64,000 bases of DNA from a virus. The DNA lies in the IMG/VR virus record IMGVR_UViG_3300049460_000312, positions 1 to 64,000 of that record. One strand, 5' to 3'. Positions 15,548-23,560 of this stretch are shown piece by piece; positions within the stretch are counted from its first letter, which is position 1; each line of letters begins with the position of its first letter. A program made the translations under genes and the position numbers. The notes beneath the pieces were generated by a model. The model was not told where the DNA came from. It searched no databases and saw only the letters and a list, made by a program, of their open reading frames with translations.

Positions 15548-15943
15548 TTAGCCCGTCTTGAATAAGGCATGGTATTCTTCCATCGCCCCTTGCAGCTTGG
15601 TGAGCAGATCCATCAAGTACTCTTTCTCCGCTCGTAACTGCTGAACCGTCAGGGCACGCGGCACAAAGTACACACGTTCCACGATCACGTTCCGGTAATA
15701 CGCATTCGGGCACTTGTCGCGCGTCCAGGGGCTGGACTGACCCAGCCACTCAGCGTAGCGAGCTGCATCCTTAACCAGGTACTCGACGATGTGTTTGACA
15801 TGGTTCTTGGAGAAGTGGTATTCAGCCCCCGCTTCCTGATAATCCATGCCTTCTAGCACCCGGCGGACAATCTCGATATTGCGCTTATAAAGCTTGGACC
15901 GAATCGCGTAATACTTCAGATGTCGACGAGTGGCGTCATCCAT
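15548..15943 (-). CDS. helix-turn-helix protein, paralogue 3 (131 aa)
   Basis: ATG at 15943. Residues about 20-58 (KRNIEIVRRVLEGMDYQEAGAEYHFSKNHVKHIVEY) carry the same helix-turn-helix pattern as paralogues 1 and 2, followed by CPNAYYRNVIVE and the helix LRAEKEYLMDLLTKLQ. Having three related copies in 3.6 kb, interrupted by unrelated genes, suggests duplication within the phage. Likely DNA-binding; partners or targets unknown. Confidence 0.8.
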   Translation of the reverse strand: MDDATRRHLKYYAIRSKLYKRNIEIVRRVLEGMDYQEAGAEYHFSKNHVKHIVEYLVKDAARYAEWLGQSSPWTRDKCPNAYYRNVIVERVYFVPRALTVQQLRAEKEYLMDLLTKLQGAMEEYHALFKTG

Positions 15944-16319
15944 CGGAACGGTCCTTTGCCAGGTCTAAATCAACTTCGTGCAGGCGAATGTTACCCGAGG
16001 GCAGAAACTCCGGCTGCAGTGCGTCGGTGCGGGGCTCCAGCACCCCGTCCCGGGTCTGCAGCACCGGACGTCCAAAGATCACCACGTTTTCATCTTTGTC
16101 CATCGTGGGGGCTTCGTCGCAAAGCTTCTTCCAACCATCGGCCTGCAACACACGTAACGACAGCTCAACCAGTTCCGGATCATTGGCTGGCACCAGGCGG
16201 TGCTGATCCATCAGCGCGTCGAGACACAGGTTGTGCGTCAGAGAAGACTCGGTCGGAGTCCCGGAAAGGTTGGATGAAGTATTGACTTTCGCTTCTTCGA
16301 GTGGCATTTCAGGCTTCAT
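15936..16319 (-). CDS. hypothetical protein (127 aa)
   Basis: ATG at 16319 with AAGGAG upstream; overlaps both neighbours by 8 to 11 bases, so it is tightly packed in an operon with the 263-aa gene and the third helix-turn-helix gene. Acidic and soluble; the second half looks beta-rich (NVVIFGRPVLQTRDGVLEPRTD). Family not recognised. Confidence 0.77.
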   Translation of the reverse strand: MKPEMPLEEAKVNTSSNLSGTPTESSLTHNLCLDALMDQHRLVPANDPELVELSLRVLQADGWKKLCDEAPTMDKDENVVIFGRPVLQTRDGVLEPRTDALQPEFLPSGNIRLHEVDLDLAKDRSDG

Positions 16320-17100
16320 GCGTTTCTCCTTTCATCCGAGCGAATAGCAGACCCTTATCGCGCTCGGGACGGCTTGCATCCAGAATCTTCATCGCGACTC
16401 GCCAGAAGTGATCGAATCCGGCGTTGTCATTCGTCTCGCCCCACTTACTGCGAGGACGGTGGATCACGCCTTCGTGTGTACCCGGCTTGCGCATCGGGTC
16501 ATTGCGTGCCCGAAACGTTTCCAGCGCCAGATGAAACACGTTGGTCAGCGCGATGTCATGCTTCGACAACTCGTAGAGGGCGTGCATATGCCGCTCAGCC
16601 ATACGGTTGATATGGTTCAGACTGCCATGCGTGAGGTCCGCGTGGCCCGCCATCTCCATATCCGTGAAATGATGTCCGTAGAGGCCGTACATGTCTTCCA
16701 GCAGTCTGCCGCTATGGACGACAGGAAAGGCTGCCGGCCACGTCGCTACCGTGTGGCAGGCTTTCAGGTAATCCAGGACGCTGTGATGGAATGCGAACTG
16801 GTCGTCGCTGTAGATCAGCAGCATTGCGGCGGCCATATAGCGCAGATCCGCAATCACTTCCTGTTCAGGTTGGGTTGCGTAGACCTGCGACTTTACAAAG
16901 CCGTAGCCTCGCTGTTGCAAACCCGGCAAAAGGATCTCGTCAGGGATCTGGTACTTCTGCTGGACTTCTCGATATTCGGTCACGTCAGCAAAGCCGTCTT
17001 CCTTCACGATCGCCTTGATGTCGTCAAGTGCTTGCTCAACGATCGGGTTCGTGCGCTTGATCGGCGTCACGGTGACGGTCGGTTGCGGTGCATATTGCAT
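16309..17100 (-). CDS. hypothetical protein (263 aa), first gene of an early unit
   Basis: ATG at 17100 (MQYAPQPTVTVTPIKR) with AAAGG eight bases upstream; a longer reading to 17157 has no ribosome site. Residues about 95-200 are rich in His and aromatics (AFHHSVLDYLKACH, GHHFTDMEMAGHADLTHGSL, ERHMHALYELSKHD) and look helical, which could provide a metal site. It is the first gene after the ACATATTAC motif at 17,197-17,205. No family recognised. Confidence 0.8.
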   Translation of the reverse strand: MQYAPQPTVTVTPIKRTNPIVEQALDDIKAIVKEDGFADVTEYREVQQKYQIPDEILLPGLQQRGYGFVKSQVYATQPEQEVIADLRYMAAAMLLIYSDDQFAFHHSVLDYLKACHTVATWPAAFPVVHSGRLLEDMYGLYGHHFTDMEMAGHADLTHGSLNHINRMAERHMHALYELSKHDIALTNVFHLALETFRARNDPMRKPGTHEGVIHRPRSKWGETNDNAGFDHFWRVAMKILDASRPERDKGLLFARMKGETHEA

Positions 17101-17196
17101 CTTAAAAACCTTTGGATAGAAGAGAGAAAAGACGAGTGCCGACTTGCACTCGCACAATAGTGGGTCGTGGTTAATTACGTCTCTATGCTCAGATTA

Positions 17197-17205
17197 GTAA
17201 TATGT
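17197..17205 (-). promoter_or_regulatory. phiKZ-type early promoter motif (ACATATTAC)
   Basis: CAACATATTACTAAT on the minus strand, 97 bases before the 263-aa gene; shares CAACATATTAC with the site at 6,912-6,920. Confidence 0.65.
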
Positions 17206-17228
17206 TGTTATCGAATCTTTCATTGCGG

Positions 17229-17257
17229 CATAAAGACCCGGGTCACCCCGGGCCTCT
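17229..17257 (-). terminator. terminator after the 99-aa gene
   Basis: CCCGGG/CCCGGG stem with GTGA loop, then CTTTATGCCGC on the minus strand. An early promoter motif lies only 24 bases downstream. Confidence 0.8.
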
Positions 17258-17270
17258 ATGTTGCCACCTG

Positions 17271-17570
17271 TCAGACCGGGGTGAATTCCGCTTCAAACAG
17301 TTCCGTGCGCACGCCTTGAACATTACCGCGCCAATCGATAGTCACGACATGACGAGGCGTAATGCCAAACGTGAAGCCGTGAATGTTGATGCGATACTGC
17401 TCATCGCTATCCTTAGCCACCGCGTAGTTGCGGAATTCATCTGCCCACATCTGACGCACAGCCGCACTTTCTTTCGGCCATTTACTGAAATCGCGCGGTT
17501 TAAGCGCCTTAGTGAACTCCCTGAAGGTCAGTGCTTCGTAGAGGTTCCCTTGTTTGTCACGGTACTGCAT
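17271..17570 (-). CDS. hypothetical protein (99 aa)
   Basis: ATG at 17570 with AAGGAG four bases upstream. The last third is beta-like (INIHGFTFGITPRHVVTIDWRGNVQG). Last gene of the unit that starts with the ATPase-containing cluster upstream. Function unknown. Confidence 0.77.
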   Translation of the reverse strand: MQYRDKQGNLYEALTFREFTKALKPRDFSKWPKESAAVRQMWADEFRNYAVAKDSDEQYRINIHGFTFGITPRHVVTIDWRGNVQGVRTELFEAEFTPV

Positions 17571-17578
17571 TGCGCTCC

Positions 17579-18043
17579 TTAATGACGGGTAAAGATGCCG
17601 GTAACGCGAACTGTTTCCGGCTGGGGTTCGGTTTGCCGCCAGCGATAGCGTTGACCGCCCTCGATGATGATGCCCTGGTCGTACTGGTCTTCTGCCTGCA
17701 TGATTTCAAGATCCGTCAGGGGCCGCATTGCCTGCCACTGATTTTCGCCAACTCGCGCGAAGAGCCAGTGAAAGTGCAATCCCTCACCGAAACCTACCGC
17801 CATGTCCGGGTTGTCCTGCACCCGAATCAGCTTCATCTTGGGATCAAGACCACGTACTTCCTGACGACCCCACTGACCTCGCTCCTGTGCGTCCAGGCGC
17901 ATCGAACAGGTAGCGAAGTCACACAGCGGGCCGTCGACATGCACACAACTGCCGCCAGCTTTGTCCTTGTAGACGCCACAGAGCTTGACCGGATCGGGTG
18001 GAAATGCAACAAGCTGCTTAAGCCAACCCACTAGCCGCTTCAT
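17579..18043 (-). CDS. hypothetical Cys-containing protein (154 aa)
   Basis: ATG at 18043, overlapping the stop of the 355-aa gene by four bases, with GGGG upstream. Four cysteines in the first 50 residues (LCGVYKDKAGGSCVHV, LCDFATCSM) could form a small metal-binding knot; the rest is mixed alpha/beta. Coupled to the 355-aa gene, so possibly its partner. Family not recognised. Confidence 0.77.
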   Translation of the reverse strand: MKRLVGWLKQLVAFPPDPVKLCGVYKDKAGGSCVHVDGPLCDFATCSMRLDAQERGQWGRQEVRGLDPKMKLIRVQDNPDMAVGFGEGLHFHWLFARVGENQWQAMRPLTDLEIMQAEDQYDQGIIIEGGQRYRWRQTEPQPETVRVTGIFTRH

Positions 18044-19107
18044 TGGAACTTCCCCGCTTCTTTTTGCTGCAACTGATGCGGAGTGAGCGGCTCCTGGGTA
18101 TTGATCCCCGGAATCGGCACAGGCCGGGCGGCAATGCTCTTGGCGAGGTCGCTGTGAATCGGATTGCCCTTGAGGTCGTGATCGACGGGCGCCATGACAT
18201 CAGGGACGCTCGTATTTTGTTGCTGCGCTGCGCGCTGCACGATCGACAGCAAGCTTTCGTGACCATGACAGATCTCGTTAGCAAACTGCTTGAACGCCTG
18301 GTACAGGCTATGACTGTCCGGCTGGCCGAGGTTCGTCATCAAGCGCTTGATGATTTCGTCCTGCTCTGTATTGCTGACCCGGTTGATCACCGATGGCTCA
18401 TGGAACTTCGAGGCAGCCATGCCGAGGCGTGCTACCCACGCCTGCGAGCCTTCCTCAGATTGACCGTTCAGGAACAGGCGGGCCTTGAGAGCGTCGGTAT
18501 CCAGCTTACTGAGCTTGGTGCGCGCGTCCTCCGACAGATCAGTCAGATAGGCCCCGTACGTCAGCTGGAAGTCGTGATCGATGTTATCGACCAGGGTGCG
18601 CAGATGTTCCAGTGCCGCAGCACGCTCCGCCACCGGGGCTTCAGCCACTGGCACGAGGTACTTGACCCAGTCTGCTTCGAAAGTGACGTCTTCGCCATGC
18701 GCACGCAGCTTGACATCGCAATCACCGCCCCACTTGGCACGATGGATCAGTTCGTTCAGCTTGTCCTGCACACCATCAGTCACGGCCCGCTTCGGCAGGA
18801 ACCAGCCGCCGTCTTCCGGCACCTGACCCTGTGGCAGCACCACCAGGGTCCCGTCGGGCATCGTCACCAGCAGGTCGCCGAAACCAAAGCGCAACGTCCG
18901 GCCGCCCTGGGTGATGAGGTACAGCTCGTAGTGCTCGTGCGTGACCGGACAGCCGTTGTAGGTGAACGACCAGGGTACACCGTCGACGACGCTTGCGCCC
19001 GACTGATTACGACCGATCATCAGGAAACGATCCCAATTCACGAATCCGGAGCGATGGCTGGGAGCAACCGTGACCTCAAAGTCCGGCAGATCGATAGCAT
19101 TAGACAT
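18040..19107 (-). CDS. hypothetical protein (355 aa)
   Basis: I use the ATG at 19107 (MSNAIDLPDFEV), with AGGAGA upstream. The first ~115 residues look beta-rich (WDRFLMIGRNQSGASVVDGV, GDLLVTMPDGTLVVLPQG); the rest is helical, with a Pro-rich tail (PVPIPGINTQEPLTPHQLQQ). No catalytic motif found. It overlaps the 77-aa gene by eight bases and sits just downstream of the small P-loop ATPase, suggesting one functional group. Confidence 0.78.
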   Translation of the reverse strand: MSNAIDLPDFEVTVAPSHRSGFVNWDRFLMIGRNQSGASVVDGVPWSFTYNGCPVTHEHYELYLITQGGRTLRFGFGDLLVTMPDGTLVVLPQGQVPEDGGWFLPKRAVTDGVQDKLNELIHRAKWGGDCDVKLRAHGEDVTFEADWVKYLVPVAEAPVAERAAALEHLRTLVDNIDHDFQLTYGAYLTDLSEDARTKLSKLDTDALKARLFLNGQSEEGSQAWVARLGMAASKFHEPSVINRVSNTEQDEIIKRLMTNLGQPDSHSLYQAFKQFANEICHGHESLLSIVQRAAQQQNTSVPDVMAPVDHDLKGNPIHSDLAKSIAARPVPIPGINTQEPLTPHQLQQKEAGKFQ

Positions 19108-19333
19108 TCTGCTCTCCTGCAAGCGGCTGCGAGTCCTCGCCGGCAGCCTGCGCTTCGTTGATGATAGCCAGGAAGCGCTCGCGCACTACCGGACGAGCAT
19201 CACGGAAACGATCGACGAGATGGCGCAGCATGGTCGCGTCTTCTTCAGTCCGATTGACTTCGCTCAGCCGAGCCTGCAACACGCTGTCGAAGGCTTCTTC
19301 ACGGAGAAGGGATGTCGCAACTTTGGTATTCAT
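19100..19333 (-). CDS. small helical protein (77 aa)
   Basis: ATG at 19333 with GGGGAAAG upstream. Almost fully charged helix (EEDATMLRHLVDRFRDARPV). It lies between the ATPase gene and the 355-aa gene with overlap to the latter, so probably an adaptor in this operon. Unknown family. Confidence 0.75.
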   Translation of the reverse strand: MNTKVATSLLREEAFDSVLQARLSEVNRTEEDATMLRHLVDRFRDARPVVRERFLAIINEAQAAGEDSQPLAGEQNV

Positions 19334-19343
19334 AGCTTTCCCC

Positions 19344-19814
19344 TTAGAGGATGTTGACGACGGAGAATTCTGGGTGGAACCATTCCGGGTGTTGTTCGTA
19401 CACGCGCTCGATCAGGTAGTACGGGCTGCTCGACGTGTAAGCGTTCCGCCCTTCGTTGTCGATCACCAACGTCACGACATCCTTAAGCTTGCTCTGCACG
19501 AGCTGGTGCGGTTCGAGACGACGGGTTTCGACGCGCTCGTCAAGCTTCAGATGCGCCACACCGTGGCCACCGACACCTGTGTTGATCATCAGACGTGCAT
19601 TATCGCGCTGGCGCACCGTTTGCTGGGCCAGAGTCGACTTGCCGGTTTGACGCGGACCGCCGATCGTCAGAACACGGAATTCACGCAACTGCATCAGCGG
19701 ATTGGTGATCAGCTGTTCTTCGATCTGCTTCACGCGAGTCTTGGCTTCGCGCAGGAACACCCAGACGAGATCGTCCCAGGGCATTTCCTTCGGGGGACGG
19801 GAATTCGAATACAT
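19344..19814 (-). CDS. small P-loop ATPase (156 aa)
   Basis: Walker A GPRQTGKST at residues 53-61 after a hydrophobic strand (FRVLTIGG), and a Walker-B-like strand VVTLVIDN near residues 112-119. At 156 aa it is shorter than most AAA or nucleoside kinase domains and lacks an obvious sensor region. The motif GPRQTGKS is typical of the ATPases paired with restriction or transposition systems and of DUF4143-type AAA proteins. It heads an operon of four unknown genes ending at 17,271. Role unknown; the nucleotide-binding call is firm. Confidence 0.83.
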   Translation of the reverse strand: MYSNSRPPKEMPWDDLVWVFLREAKTRVKQIEEQLITNPLMQLREFRVLTIGGPRQTGKSTLAQQTVRQRDNARLMINTGVGGHGVAHLKLDERVETRRLEPHQLVQSKLKDVVTLVIDNEGRNAYTSSSPYYLIERVYEQHPEWFHPEFSVVNIL

Positions 19815-19839
19815 GGTTGGTCTCCAGCTTGTAGGAGTA

Positions 19840-19859
19840 GGAGGAACTGCAGTTCCTCC
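19840..19859. repeat. 20-bp perfect palindrome
   Basis: GGAGGAACTGCAGTTCCTCC is fully self-complementary. It lies between the NAMPT-like gene and the small ATPase gene, without T-run or TATG, so it may be a weak terminator, an RNA-processing site or a protein-binding site. Confidence 0.6.
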
Positions 19860-19867
19860 CTGTGTTG

Positions 19868-21685
19868 TTAAGCCGCCTGCTTCAGGCGTTCGCAGACTTC
19901 GGCGTACGTGGTCGGGCGCGGAAATGCGCCATTCACGTACATCGCGCGCAGCTCACCCGAGGACGTGATAATGTCCTGGATCGCCATTTGCTGTTCTTCC
20001 AGCTTGACGAAGTCGCCGCGCTCGTTCTTCACGACCTTCAGGAAACCCTTGGCGGACTTCTTGTTAGTGACGCCTTCGGTCTTCGGTGCCTTGAAGAGTT
20101 CGATCACTTCGTCTTCCACCCGCACGGCGGTGGCCTTCACGGCAAAGCCGAAGGTGTCGCGCGTGTTGTGCTGGTACGTGTAGGAGCCGATACCGAACAC
20201 CGTGTTGCAGGAGGCGAAACCCTTGACGTAGAGACGTCGGAGGATTTCATCCGCACGCTCGACCGTGATCGAGTCACCGTAAATCAGACCGACCCGTTCG
20301 TGCAGGACCTTGTAGCCGAGCGACGTCTTGGTGCCGCCGAAGATATCCCACAGCACTTGCACCGCACCTTGTTCTTGCGGCGTGAGCGGCCACTCGGGCA
20401 GCGGGACGATGCAGTAGCCATTGTAGTTCGCCGTGTACCACTTGCCTTGCAGACGCTCGTCGTCTTTGAGAATGGCGCGAACGATTTCGCCACCACCGAA
20501 GTTGACGAGGAAGTCCTTCGGCGCATCGCGCATTTCGTCGGTACTCGACGTGATGCGCAGGAAGTCGTCCTTGCTGTGGACGTAACGACCCGCGAGCACT
20601 TCAACAGGGTCGCCCGAGTCCGGACGGAACACCACCTTGGCCAAGCCCATCTCGTCCGGCTGGCGGGCGAGGATTTCGTTCTTCAGGCTGGCTGCGATCT
20701 CGGTGATCACCTTCCAGAAGTCGAAAGAGTCCGACACCAGCGAGACCACACCGGTCGGATGCTTCTTGGTCAGTACGTCGAAGATGAACTTACGCTCGCC
20801 TTGGGCGCGCAGCTCGTCCATATCGAGGCCGATCTTGTCGTTCGGATAGTGCGCGTGGATCTGCTTGAGCAGCTTGCTGACGTTGAACAGAATGTTCGAC
20901 GTCGCCACGGCGTGTTCGGTAGCGACCACCGAGCAGGCGACGAATTCCTTTTCGACGTTGGCCCCGTACATGTCTTCGACGTAGTCGATGGCCGGCAGCG
21001 TATCGGTGCCCTTGAAGACGATCTGATGACTCGAACCCACCCGTGCCGCATCTTCCGGACCGGAGAGTCCACGGAAGGAGAAGTCATGGCCCTGGATGTC
21101 GACAAACGAGCGATCCACGCCGGTTTTATCGGCCCAGTATTCGAACGTACGGCGATACTCGTAGGCGATGGTCGCGTTGGTGGTCATCTTCCACAGCAGC
21201 GCCGACATCATCGTTTCGAGGTAGTTCACCAGCCAGTAGAACGCCGGATGCGTGTTGTACGTGACGTAGGTCGGCACGTTGATATTCACCCGCTCACCTT
21301 CGGGAAGCCCCAGCACCACGAGCGGCAGGTAGCCGAGGTCGTGCAGTTCCTCGAAGCACTTCACATCCACCCGGTTATCGCCGAGGTAGTATTTCATACG
21401 GCGCGCATAGCGCTTACAGACGGCTTCCTTGGGCTTGCTGAAGAACGAGTTGTGCCAGAGGCCGTTGATCTCGCGCATCACGCCCTGCAGGCCGTAGTTG
21501 ACGATCTTGCCGTCCCAGAAGCGCGACTTTGACTTGTTGTCGACGAACAGACGGTCCGAGCGGTACGTGCCGTTGCTGTAGGTGAAGTTCGTGCCGTCCG
21601 GGTAGAGCGGGCGATGGCCGACTTTGTAGCCGTCGGTAGTGGTGGGGGCGAACAGATGAAACGAAGTATCGTGAGTTTGGTGCAT
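19868..21685 (-). CDS. nicotinamide phosphoribosyltransferase family enzyme (NAMPT/NadV, or Namat of NARP1)
   Basis: 605 aa. Family landmarks: TDGYKVGH (18-24), GLQGVM (65-70), R205 in SFRGLSG, D228 in FKGTDT, the catalytic His H258 in VVATEHAV, R354 and D356 in FRPDSGDP, and the NadV-type end GLIYGDSIT...KGFASCNTVFGIG (466-500) with NTRDTFGF. NAMPT joins nicotinamide to PRPP to give NMN; the phage NARP1 homologue Namat joins it to ADP-ribose pyrophosphate to give NAD+. Human NAMPT is about 491 aa; here some 70 extra residues lie between RPDSGDP and the GDSIT motif, close to the active site. It stands next to a PRPP-synthetase-like gene. The enzyme class is firm; NMN versus NAD+ as product is undecided. 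Confidence 0.92.
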   Translation of the reverse strand: MHQTHDTSFHLFAPTTTDGYKVGHRPLYPDGTNFTYSNGTYRSDRLFVDNKSKSRFWDGKIVNYGLQGVMREINGLWHNSFFSKPKEAVCKRYARRMKYYLGDNRVDVKCFEELHDLGYLPLVVLGLPEGERVNINVPTYVTYNTHPAFYWLVNYLETMMSALLWKMTTNATIAYEYRRTFEYWADKTGVDRSFVDIQGHDFSFRGLSGPEDAARVGSSHQIVFKGTDTLPAIDYVEDMYGANVEKEFVACSVVATEHAVATSNILFNVSKLLKQIHAHYPNDKIGLDMDELRAQGERKFIFDVLTKKHPTGVVSLVSDSFDFWKVITEIAASLKNEILARQPDEMGLAKVVFRPDSGDPVEVLAGRYVHSKDDFLRITSSTDEMRDAPKDFLVNFGGGEIVRAILKDDERLQGKWYTANYNGYCIVPLPEWPLTPQEQGAVQVLWDIFGGTKTSLGYKVLHERVGLIYGDSITVERADEILRRLYVKGFASCNTVFGIGSYTYQHNTRDTFGFAVKATAVRVEDEVIELFKAPKTEGVTNKKSAKGFLKVVKNERGDFVKLEEQQMAIQDIITSSGELRAMYVNGAFPRPTTYAEVCERLKQAA

Positions 21686-21714
21686 GATGGTGTTTGTGTT
21701 CTTGCTGTTATAGG

Positions 21715-22614
21715 TTAAAGCGGAAACCAGTGGACGCGCCGGAGTTGTTCGTGGTTACGAAACTTCTCGCTATGCAGACGCAATTCACTCGTGCAATCCG
21801 GATGGAACGAATCGGTGGTGTAGATACGATCGAATACGTCGAGTACCGGCTCAAGACCGTAGGAGAAAATCCCGTGCGAGACGAACAGGCTCAGTTCCTT
21901 GCAACCTTCATCACGTAGGATCTTGCCAAGCTGAATGAATGTACGACCACCGTCGCAGATGTCGTCGACGACGATCAGGTTCTTGCCCGTGACATCCCCG
22001 TCCAGACGCGCAGCCGAGACTTCCATCGTCTTCGGGTCCCGTGCCTTGGTGGCTGTGACGTATGGAATGTCGAGTGCTTCCGACAGCGCCTTGATCTTCT
22101 TGACTGCACCAGCGTCCGGTGCGACCAGCATCAGATCACGCGTGTCGAGGCTCAGGATCTGATGTTCGACTACCTGACCGAGCATCTGCTTTTGCGTCGT
22201 GACGAACGATTTGTTGATCACGGCGGCAGCCACGTCGCTATGCGGATCGAACAGCGACACCGATTCCAGCTGCATGGCGTTGAGCATTTGCGCGAACATG
22301 CTCAGCGACAAAGCTTCGCCGACATTGCAAACGCGGTCCTGACGGGCGTACGGCAGATACGGAATGAACACGTGGATCTTCGCGACCGGTGCGATACGGC
22401 GCAGCGCGTCGATGGTCAGGAAAAACGCCATCACCAGATCCGAATTCGTCAGGTGTCCCGTGATCTCAACGCGCTCGCCACGAAACGTCAACGAGAACAG
22501 ATTCTTCACCACGGCTTCCGGCAGACGGACATTCACTTCACCGCCCTTGAAGGTACTGACTTCCACCGGCAGGTTCTGCATGAACACGCCGTTACCAACA
22601 CTAACCTTAATCAT
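21715..22614 (-). CDS. ribose-phosphate pyrophosphokinase family enzyme (Prs-like, or Adps of NARP1)
   Basis: 299 aa, slightly short for Prs (310-320). Conserved: the ATP site VFIPYLPYARQDR (82-94), FDPHSDVAAAV (122-132), the flexible loop KARDPKTMEVS (190-200) and the pentose-phosphate loop at 217-225. That loop reads DDICDGGRT where cellular enzymes have DDMIDTGGT, so the residues that cap the 5'-phosphate of ribose-5-phosphate are changed. Prs makes PRPP; the phage relative Adps pyrophosphorylates ADP-ribose instead. Its neighbour, 29 bases downstream, is the NAMPT-like gene that would use either product. An early-like motif at 22,642-22,650 sits 28 bases before its ATG. Confidence 0.92.
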   Translation of the reverse strand: MIKVSVGNGVFMQNLPVEVSTFKGGEVNVRLPEAVVKNLFSLTFRGERVEITGHLTNSDLVMAFFLTIDALRRIAPVAKIHVFIPYLPYARQDRVCNVGEALSLSMFAQMLNAMQLESVSLFDPHSDVAAAVINKSFVTTQKQMLGQVVEHQILSLDTRDLMLVAPDAGAVKKIKALSEALDIPYVTATKARDPKTMEVSAARLDGDVTGKNLIVVDDICDGGRTFIQLGKILRDEGCKELSLFVSHGIFSYGLEPVLDVFDRIYTTDSFHPDCTSELRLHSEKFRNHEQLRRVHWFPL

Positions 22615-22641
22615 GTTTTTACCCGAATGAAAATCAGGCCT

Positions 22642-22650
22642 GCTATATGT
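22642..22650 (-). promoter_or_regulatory. early-promoter-like motif (ACATATAGC) before the Prs-like gene
   Basis: The minus strand reads CCTTTTTACATATAGC: the T-rich tail of the preceding terminator runs directly into the motif, which lies 28 bases before the start of the Prs-like gene. It is two bases away from ACATATTAC. Confidence 0.5.
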
Positions 22651-22689
22651 AAAAAGGAAGGAGGGCTGCGGGGAACAGACACCTCCTCC
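22651..22689 (-). terminator. terminator after the 287-aa gene
   Basis: GGAGGAGG/CCTCCTTCC stem with a long loop, followed on the minus strand by TTTTT and directly by an early-promoter-like motif. Confidence 0.6.
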
Positions 22690-22696
22690 ACGAAAC

Positions 22697-23560
22697 TTAG
22701 GCGTCGCCGGGTGACGACTGGTCGAACGCGATCCACGGCTGGTCGTGGCTCTCGCGCGGCTGCCACGTAATCAGCGCAAGATCATCAGCACCTTCCGGCT
22801 TCGGGAGGGACTGATTGCCGTAGAAGATACCGTGCGAGACGATCGGTTGCTCACGACGCGGGGTATCGACGTAATGATGCACGTATTTTTTCGTCGAGAG
22901 ATGCGACTGCGGATCGGGATGAACGTGCTTGGTGAGGTGGAGATTATCTTCACCCGGCTCGGTCACATACACGTCGACATTCAGCAACGGCGAAATGTTC
23001 AGACATGTGAACGACTGCAGCGCCTGAAACAGCTTGAAGCGATTGACACGATAGGTGTAACTCGGCGTCGAAAGAATCACCCGTACGTGTTCAGGGTCAT
23101 TGGTGCTACCCCGTACGTAGAACTCTTTGACAAGCAGATTCGGACTGTCGTTCTCGCTGGGCTTGATCTTCACTGCCGTGACCAGCTCGCCCATGAAGTA
23201 CACCACGTTATCTTCTCGGTCGGCCCAGTTAAAGCCCGACAGGAACAACATGAGACAGTAGGCGTGCTTGCTGTCGATCACGAGATCCTGGCCTTCGCAT
23301 TGCAGCACGAAGTTAGCCTGGGTCTTGCTCGTGAAGCCATCCTTGTCGACCGGTAACCACTTCGGCACGTCGTAGCGGTCGTACTCGGCGTGCGCCTCGG
23401 CGTCGCTTTCCAGCTTCACGATCCGGAAATGCTCATCCGGTGTCAGGACGTTACCGTCCTTGTCCTTGTATTCCGAGAGACCCATGCTGATGGTCACCGA
23501 ACTATTGCGATCCATGCGCCGACGGGATTCTTCCTTTGCCAAACGTTCTGCTTTAGACAC
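22697..23560 (-). CDS. hypothetical protein (287 aa)
   Basis: GTG start at 23560 (VSKAERLAKEESRRR): AAGGAG lies six bases upstream and the start overlaps the previous stop by eight bases; the longer open frame to 23803 is antisense noise. Soluble mixed alpha/beta. Several His/Asp residues occur near the end (HLTKHVHPDPQSHLSTKK), too scattered for a motif call. It is the last gene of the unit containing thymidylate synthase. Family not recognised. Confidence 0.77.
   Translation of the reverse strand: MSKAERLAKEESRRRMDRNSSVTISMGLSEYKDKDGNVLTPDEHFRIVKLESDAEAHAEYDRYDVPKWLPVDKDGFTSKTQANFVLQCEGQDLVIDSKHAYCLMLFLSGFNWADREDNVVYFMGELVTAVKIKPSENDSPNLLVKEFYVRGSTNDPEHVRVILSTPSYTYRVNRFKLFQALQSFTCLNISPLLNVDVYVTEPGEDNLHLTKHVHPDPQSHLSTKKYVHHYVDTPRREQPIVSHGIFYGNQSLPKPEGADDLALITWQPRESHDQPWIAFDQSSPGDA

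Noticed and set aside
19344-19814. Small P-loop ATPase as part of a restriction or toxin system
   Set aside because: The GPRQTGKS motif suggested it, but no nuclease, toxin or transposase motif is found in the neighbouring genes.
19840-19859. 20-bp palindrome as phage origin or attachment site
   Set aside because: Single copy, no AT-rich flank, no integrase or replication gene beside it.
19862-21532. 556-codon plus-strand frame over the NAMPT-like gene
   Set aside because: Antisense to a gene with clear family motifs; no start signal.
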